Shown here: one piece after another, positions 38,477 through 41,351 of the stretch
Numbering within the stretch: the first letter of the stretch is position 1
Layout: each line of letters opens with the position of its first letter
Source of the DNA: a virus
Virus record (IMG/VR): IMGVR_UViG_3300048592_000315
Coordinates: 1 to 41,351 of that record
Reading direction: 5' to 3' (one strand)
Length of the DNA stretch: 41,351 bases
Position numbers and translations under genes: made by a program
The notes under the pieces: generated by a model
The model's database searches: none
The model's input: the letters and a program-made list of their open reading frames with translations, nothing else
What the model was told of the DNA's origin: nothing

Positions 38477-38697
38477 GCTTCGACATCGACGAAACCAACG
38501 AGGCGCACGAGCGGCGCATCACGCGCTGCCGGTCATGCAGGGCAATGATTATCTGGTTCCGCACGGCGAGCGGGAAGAACATGCCGGTCGATGCAGACAC
38601 CGTGGAACCGAGTGACGACGAGCTCGACCTGAGCCGGCATGTGTCGCATTTCAGCACCTGCCCTCAGGCAAACCAGCATCGGAGAGTCGGTAAATGA
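38473..38697 (+). CDS. Small Cys-motif phage protein
   Basis: A 74-residue protein from the ATG at 38473 (ATGA overlap with the upstream gene). TRCRSCRAMIIWFRTASGKN then MPVDADTVE, and a C-terminal SHFSTCPQA, are typical of a phage zinc-ribbon family with a split Cys set (CxxC then H..TCP). It likely binds zinc. A longer frame to 38305 is not supported. Confidence 0.75.
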   Translation: MSFDIDETNEAHERRITRCRSCRAMIIWFRTASGKNMPVDADTVEPSDDELDLSRHVSHFSTCPQANQHRRVGK

Positions 38698-39149
38698 CAC
38701 TGCCCTACGCCTCCGCCACCAGCGGCAACCGCGCCCTGGATGACGTCCAGAAGCTGCTGACGAATTTCGGCGTGTCGCGCTTCGGCACCATGACCGACAA
38801 CGAACACGGCGAGATCATGGTGCAGTTCACCTATCGCAGCCGGGACGTGAGCATCAAGGCCAGCGTGAAAGGTTATGCCGTGGCCTTGCTCAAGGAGCGG
38901 CCGTACAACCCGTCACGGATGCGCAAGACCAAGCTCGAGTACGAGCGGGAAGCCCTGGCGCAGGCGCAGATCTCCACCTGCTCGATCCTCCGAGACTGGA
39001 TCAAGGGCCAGATCACCGCCATCGAGGTCGGCATCCTGTCTTTCGAGGGTGCGTTCCTCGGGCAGATCCTGCTCCGGAACGGCCAGACGGTGCTTGAGGT
39101 GGCAGAAGAACGTGACCTGCTACCGCGGCTGGAGCAATACGATGGTTGA
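38694..39149 (+). CDS. Phage accessory protein, unknown function
   Basis: A 151-residue protein with GNRALDDVQKLLTNFGVSRF, GEIMVQFTYRSRDVSIKASV, and EREALAQAQISTCSILRDWI. The alternation of beta strands then a long helix resembles a family common near phage integrase operons. Overlaps both neighbours (four and eight bases). No named function. Confidence 0.75.
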   Translation: MTLPYASATSGNRALDDVQKLLTNFGVSRFGTMTDNEHGEIMVQFTYRSRDVSIKASVKGYAVALLKERPYNPSRMRKTKLEYEREALAQAQISTCSILRDWIKGQITAIEVGILSFEGAFLGQILLRNGQTVLEVAEERDLLPRLEQYDG

Positions 39150-39342
39150 ACGCATAGACAAGAGCCACATCGCCGGATTGGCTGGGACGGACCTGGACCG
39201 GTACGTGGAAAGCGACTTCAAGATCCGCAGCGGGCTGTGCCCGAACGGAGACGGCTTGATGACCGTAGACGATGGCGGCCAGCGGTGCCAGACCTGCGGG
39301 TTCTGGACCAACGTGTTGGCCGAACTGGAGCAGACGGCATGA
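39142..39342 (+). CDS. Small zinc-ribbon-like protein
   Basis: A 66-residue protein MVERIDKSHIAGLAGTDLDR with SGLCPNGDG and RCQTCGFWT, a Cys-rich pattern that can bind zinc. The ATG at 39142 sits inside the end of the upstream gene (8-base overlap), and the stop overlaps the next ATG (ATGA). The longer frame to 38875 is a shadow of the gene before. Confidence 0.7.
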   Translation: MVERIDKSHIAGLAGTDLDRYVESDFKIRSGLCPNGDGLMTVDDGGQRCQTCGFWTNVLAELEQTA

Positions 39343-39593
39343 CCGACATCATCACGCCTGCACAGGCTGACATTCTGCGCCATGCGCTTGGACTTGGGGT
39401 CTCCGACGTTGAGTATCGCAATCGGTTTGTCACCGGACCTGGCTGCGACGACTACCCACACTGCGAAGCGTTGGTAGCCTCCGGGCTGATGACCATAAGG
39501 CCCACACCGGCGTATTGCCACCCCGACGACCGCGTATATGCCGTGACGGATGCCGGGCGAGCAGAGCTGGGCTTGAGGGAGGGTGACGCATGA
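39339..39593 (+). CDS. Winged-helix-like small phage protein
   Basis: An 84-residue protein MTDIITPAQADILRHALGLG then NRFVTGPGCDDYPHCEALVA and YAVTDAGRAELGL. The arrangement resembles MarR-like winged helices found in phage accessory genes. The start is fixed by ATGA overlap with the upstream stop. DNA binding is likely but not proven. Confidence 0.7.
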   Translation: MTDIITPAQADILRHALGLGVSDVEYRNRFVTGPGCDDYPHCEALVASGLMTIRPTPAYCHPDDRVYAVTDAGRAELGLREGDA

Positions 39594-39778
39594 CCGCCCG
39601 ACCCAAACTCACCCCCACGATGCGCGACGAGATGATCCAGCGGCGCAGGACCGGAGTGCGGATCAAAACGCTGGTGCGGGACTACGGGGTGTCTGACAGC
39701 TACGTGAAGCGGCTTTGTCCGCCGATACACCCGAAGCTCAGTCAGGCGGTCAAGGTGCGGCGGGAGAAGCACGCGTGA
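39590..39778 (+). CDS. Small HTH protein
   Basis: A 62-residue protein with MRDEMIQRRRTGVRIKTLVR and DYGVSDSYVKRLCPP, a helix-turn-helix of the resolvase/Hin-like type. Basic overall. Possibly a regulator of excision or of the integrase gene. Overlaps both neighbours by four bases. Confidence 0.75.
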   Translation: MTARPKLTPTMRDEMIQRRRTGVRIKTLVRDYGVSDSYVKRLCPPIHPKLSQAVKVRREKHA

Positions 39779-39975
39779 GCGACCCCAACAAGCAATTGAT
39801 GGATCTGCTGGAGATCCCAGCTGATGCGGTATCGGCGACGTTGCGGATGCGGCCCGGCACGTGGCCAACCTTGACCGTGATGCGGCTTGTCGAGTTCGAT
39901 TGTGATGGCGGGCCGGTGTTGAGTCGCCATAGATACCGCCTGGTGCCGGATGATGAGGACGTCGGATGTTCCTGA
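39775..39975 (+). CDS. Small phage protein, unknown function
   Basis: A 66-residue protein from GTG at 39775 (GTGA overlap with the upstream stop). The sequence, SDPNKQLMDLLEIPADAVSA, is followed by an acidic C-terminus (VPDDEDVGCS). It overlaps the DUF4224-like gene by 10 bases. No family recognised. Confidence 0.65.
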   Translation: MSDPNKQLMDLLEIPADAVSATLRMRPGTWPTLTVMRLVEFDCDGGPVLSRHRYRLVPDDEDVGCS

Positions 39976-40226
39976 CCGGCAAGCAACTCGCTGACCTGAC
40001 CGACGCCCGATCGCACCGCAAGCAGATCGAGTGGCTGGCGCAGCGCGGCTATCGGTTCGAGCTGTCGTCACGAGGCCGGCCGAAAGTGCTACTGTCGGCC
40101 GTCGAATCCCGGCTCGGCCAGATCGGGCCGATGACGCGGAAACAAGAACCCAACTTTGAGGGTCTGCGCGGCTATGGGTCGCACCAGAAAAATGCACCGG
40201 CACCTACCGCCTCGGCTGCGACTTAG
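39966..40226 (+). CDS. DUF4224-like protein adjacent to integrase
   Basis: An 86-residue protein, MFLTGKQLADLTDARSHRKQ then IEWLAQRGYRFELSSRGRPK, matching the DUF4224 pattern (FLT..L..LT......Q..WL...G). Genes of this family commonly precede tyrosine integrases and may be excision-type DNA-binding factors. It overlaps the integrase start by 53 bases. Confidence 0.8.
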   Translation: MFLTGKQLADLTDARSHRKQIEWLAQRGYRFELSSRGRPKVLLSAVESRLGQIGPMTRKQEPNFEGLRGYGSHQKNAPAPTASAAT

Positions 40227-41172
40227 CCACGGGTCTTACTACTGGACGCCGTTTCGCGACGGCAAACAGAAGTGGATTCCGCTCGGGCGGGATTTCGCCG
40301 AGGCCTTCGCCCGTTACGGACAACTCGAGGCCGACCGGCACACCGCAACCGGGCGCACCTTCGCCGATCTTGAAACACGGTTCTTTGCTGAGGTGGTCCC
40401 CAAGCATTCCGCCAACACGCAGAAAAGCTATCGCTCGTGGATCAAGCCGCTGCGGATCGTGTTCGGTGCGGTCGATGTCGGGCGCATCCGGCAAATGGAT
40501 GCGGCTCGATACCAGGACGCCCGCGAACACAAGACCAGCGCGAACCGTGAGATTGCCCTGCTGTCGACAATGCTGGGCTACGCGGTGCGCTGGGGATGGA
40601 TCGAGGGCAACGCCCTCACCGGCTACAAGCTGCTGCCCGAGAAACGCCGGACGCGCTACATCACCGACGGCGAGCTGCGGGCGCTGATCGATGCGGCTGA
40701 CCCACTGCTGGCGCTGTTTATCCGCACGGCCTACATCACCGCCCTGCGCAAGTCCGACCTGTTGGCCCTGCGCTGGGCTGACGTGAAACCGGACGGGCTG
40801 TACGTCACGACGCAGAAAACGGGTGTTCCGCTGGTGCTGTCGATCACACCTGAGCTGTCTCAAATCATCGAGGCGCTACGACGACGGCAAGGGAAGGTGC
40901 GGAGCATGTACCTGTTTGCCTCGCGCCGTGGACAGAAGCTGCACTGGCGCACGGTGGATCGTTGGTGGATGACCGTGCGTGATGGCCTCGGCCTCGACTG
41001 CACGCTGCACGACATTCGGCGCAAGCGGCTGACTGACGCGACGGACGGATCTGGCGGGGAGTATGCGCAGCGGCTTGCGGGGCACAAGGACGCCCGCACG
41101 ACGGCCAGGTACTACGCCCCCGAGGCGATCCGGGTGGATCTGGGAGAGGGGCGCAAAAGGCGGAAAAATTAG
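40174..41172 (+). CDS. Phage tyrosine integrase
   Basis: A 332-residue tyrosine recombinase. The N-terminal ~60 residues form an arm-binding domain (MGRTRKMHRHLPPRLRLSHG), then a SAM-like core-binding domain and the catalytic domain. Visible catalytic residues are Arg192 (TALRKSDLL), Lys215 region, His279-x-x-Arg282 (LHDIRRKR), His304 (AGHKD) and Tyr313 or 314 (RYYAP). The ATG at 40174 is preferred to a TTG upstream. It ends at an arm-type repeat next to attR and sits at the end of the operon from the second repressor-controlled promoter. Confidence 0.93.
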   Translation: MGRTRKMHRHLPPRLRLSHGSYYWTPFRDGKQKWIPLGRDFAEAFARYGQLEADRHTATGRTFADLETRFFAEVVPKHSANTQKSYRSWIKPLRIVFGAVDVGRIRQMDAARYQDAREHKTSANREIALLSTMLGYAVRWGWIEGNALTGYKLLPEKRRTRYITDGELRALIDAADPLLALFIRTAYITALRKSDLLALRWADVKPDGLYVTTQKTGVPLVLSITPELSQIIEALRRRQGKVRSMYLFASRRGQKLHWRTVDRWWMTVRDGLGLDCTLHDIRRKRLTDATDGSGGEYAQRLAGHKDARTTARYYAPEAIRVDLGEGRKRRKN

Positions 41173-41178
41173 AGGCAC
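41168..41178 (+). repeat. Putative integrase arm-type site, right arm 1
   Basis: ATTAGAGGCAC, identical over 11 bp to 244-254. It contains the integrase stop codon TAG. The core begins 47 bases downstream. Confidence 0.55.
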
Positions 41179-41179
41179 G

Positions 41180-41189
41180 ATTAGAGGAG
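41180..41189 (+). repeat. Putative integrase arm-type site, right arm 2
   Basis: ATTAGAGGAG, same direction as the previous site, one base after it. Eight bases match the left-arm sites. Together the four copies form two on each side of the integrated element. Confidence 0.5.
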
Positions 41190-41220
41190 ACGGGCTGGAA
41201 CCCGCGCCGTTATTGACGTG

Positions 41221-41301
41221 TCATATATTGCCCATGCACACGACCAGAACGCGGAGCCTTTCGGGTGATGGTTGCTGCTTGCCGCGCCATGAAAACCTCA
41301 T
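41221..41301 (-). pseudogene. Displaced original 5' end of the phosphatase gene
   Basis: ATG at 41301 starts MRFSWRGKQQPSPERLR, then VLVVCMGNI, and stops at TGA 41221-41223, created by phage sequence just past the core. It overlaps the kdsB stop by four bases (ATGA), so it was translationally coupled to kdsB before insertion. The 26-residue peptide lacks all but the start of the phosphatase loop and is non-functional. Confidence 0.87.
41225..41255 (-). repeat. attR core, direct repeat with attL
   Basis: The 14 bases 41225-41238 equal 112-125 exactly, and the extended match to 41255 has three mismatches. On the minus strand this copy lies in the displaced N-terminal part of the phosphatase gene; phage sequence begins at its left and creates a stop codon. 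Confidence 0.88.
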
Positions 41302-41351
41302 GCTGACATACCCGTGGAACGCATGAACTCCAGCGCCCGCTGCAAGTCTTC
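41298..41351 (-). CDS. kdsB: C-terminus of KdsB, CMP-KDO synthetase (5' part outside window)
   Basis: The last 17 codons, EDLQRALEFMRSTGMSA. The EDL-x-R segment fits the typical KdsB ending after a conserved VDTP. KdsB activates KDO with CTP for lipopolysaccharide core synthesis in the cytoplasm. The identification rests on the short sequence plus the known kdsB - phosphatase - murB order in Gammaproteobacteria. Confidence 0.65.
   Translation of the reverse strand, partial: EDLQRALEFMRSTGMSA

Overview
This window holds one complete, apparently intact temperate siphophage prophage of about 41.1 kb, with a short stretch of bacterial chromosome on each side. The left flank is the body of a low-molecular-weight protein tyrosine phosphatase gene on the minus strand. 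The right flank carries its displaced 5' end and the last codons of kdsB (CMP-KDO synthetase). The order kdsB - phosphatase is the one known from GC-rich Gammaproteobacteria such as Pseudomonas and Xanthomonas, so a GC-rich gammaproteobacterial host is inferred; the species cannot be named from the sequence. A 14-bp exact direct repeat (112-125 and 41225-41238), lying in codons of the phosphatase catalytic loop, marks the attachment core. The left phage end appears to supply a new -10 box, ribosome binding site, start codon and N-terminus for the interrupted host gene.

Layout. From the cI/cro switch at 31.8 kb, nearly everything leftward is on the minus strand: cro, an intrinsic terminator, small early genes, O-like and P-like replication genes, a Ref-like nuclease, a zinc-finger/NTP-pyrophosphohydrolase fusion, a Gp49 protein, a DUF559-like nuclease and an HNH endonuclease. 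The packaging and head genes follow: P27-type small terminase, large terminase carrying a class-3-like intein, HK97 portal, protease and capsid. A second intrinsic terminator lies after the capsid gene. The connector and tail genes come next: gp6-, gp16- and gp10-like proteins, tail terminator, tube, G/GT chaperones with a -1 frameshift, tape measure, tail hub, fibre-like proteins and a PhoD-like tail protein. Lysis genes end the series: XhlA-like and holin-like membrane proteins, nested Rz/Rz1 spanins and a T4-type lysozyme.

Rightward from the switch lies a lysogenic operon: a short repressor, a membrane-anchored WYL-like/TerB protein and a zinc-ribbon membrane protein. A second repressor-type operator/promoter at 33.73-33.78 kb follows. 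It probably drives about 20 tightly overlapping small genes (DUF6948, a Gly-Tyr repeat peptide, two ParB-like proteins, several zinc-ribbon and HTH proteins, DUF7694, DUF4224) that end in the tyrosine integrase.

How it works together. Five operator-like sites of form TTACC-N4-GGTAA, three in the cI-cro gap and two over the second promoter, suggest one repressor holds both the lytic transcript and the accessory/integrase transcript off in the lysogen. Repeats of ATTAGAGG near both ends look like integrase arm sites; one of them doubles as the ribosome binding site of the rebuilt host gene. No rRNA, tRNA or CRISPR was recognised by eye, and no gap longer than about 250 bp lacks a gene.
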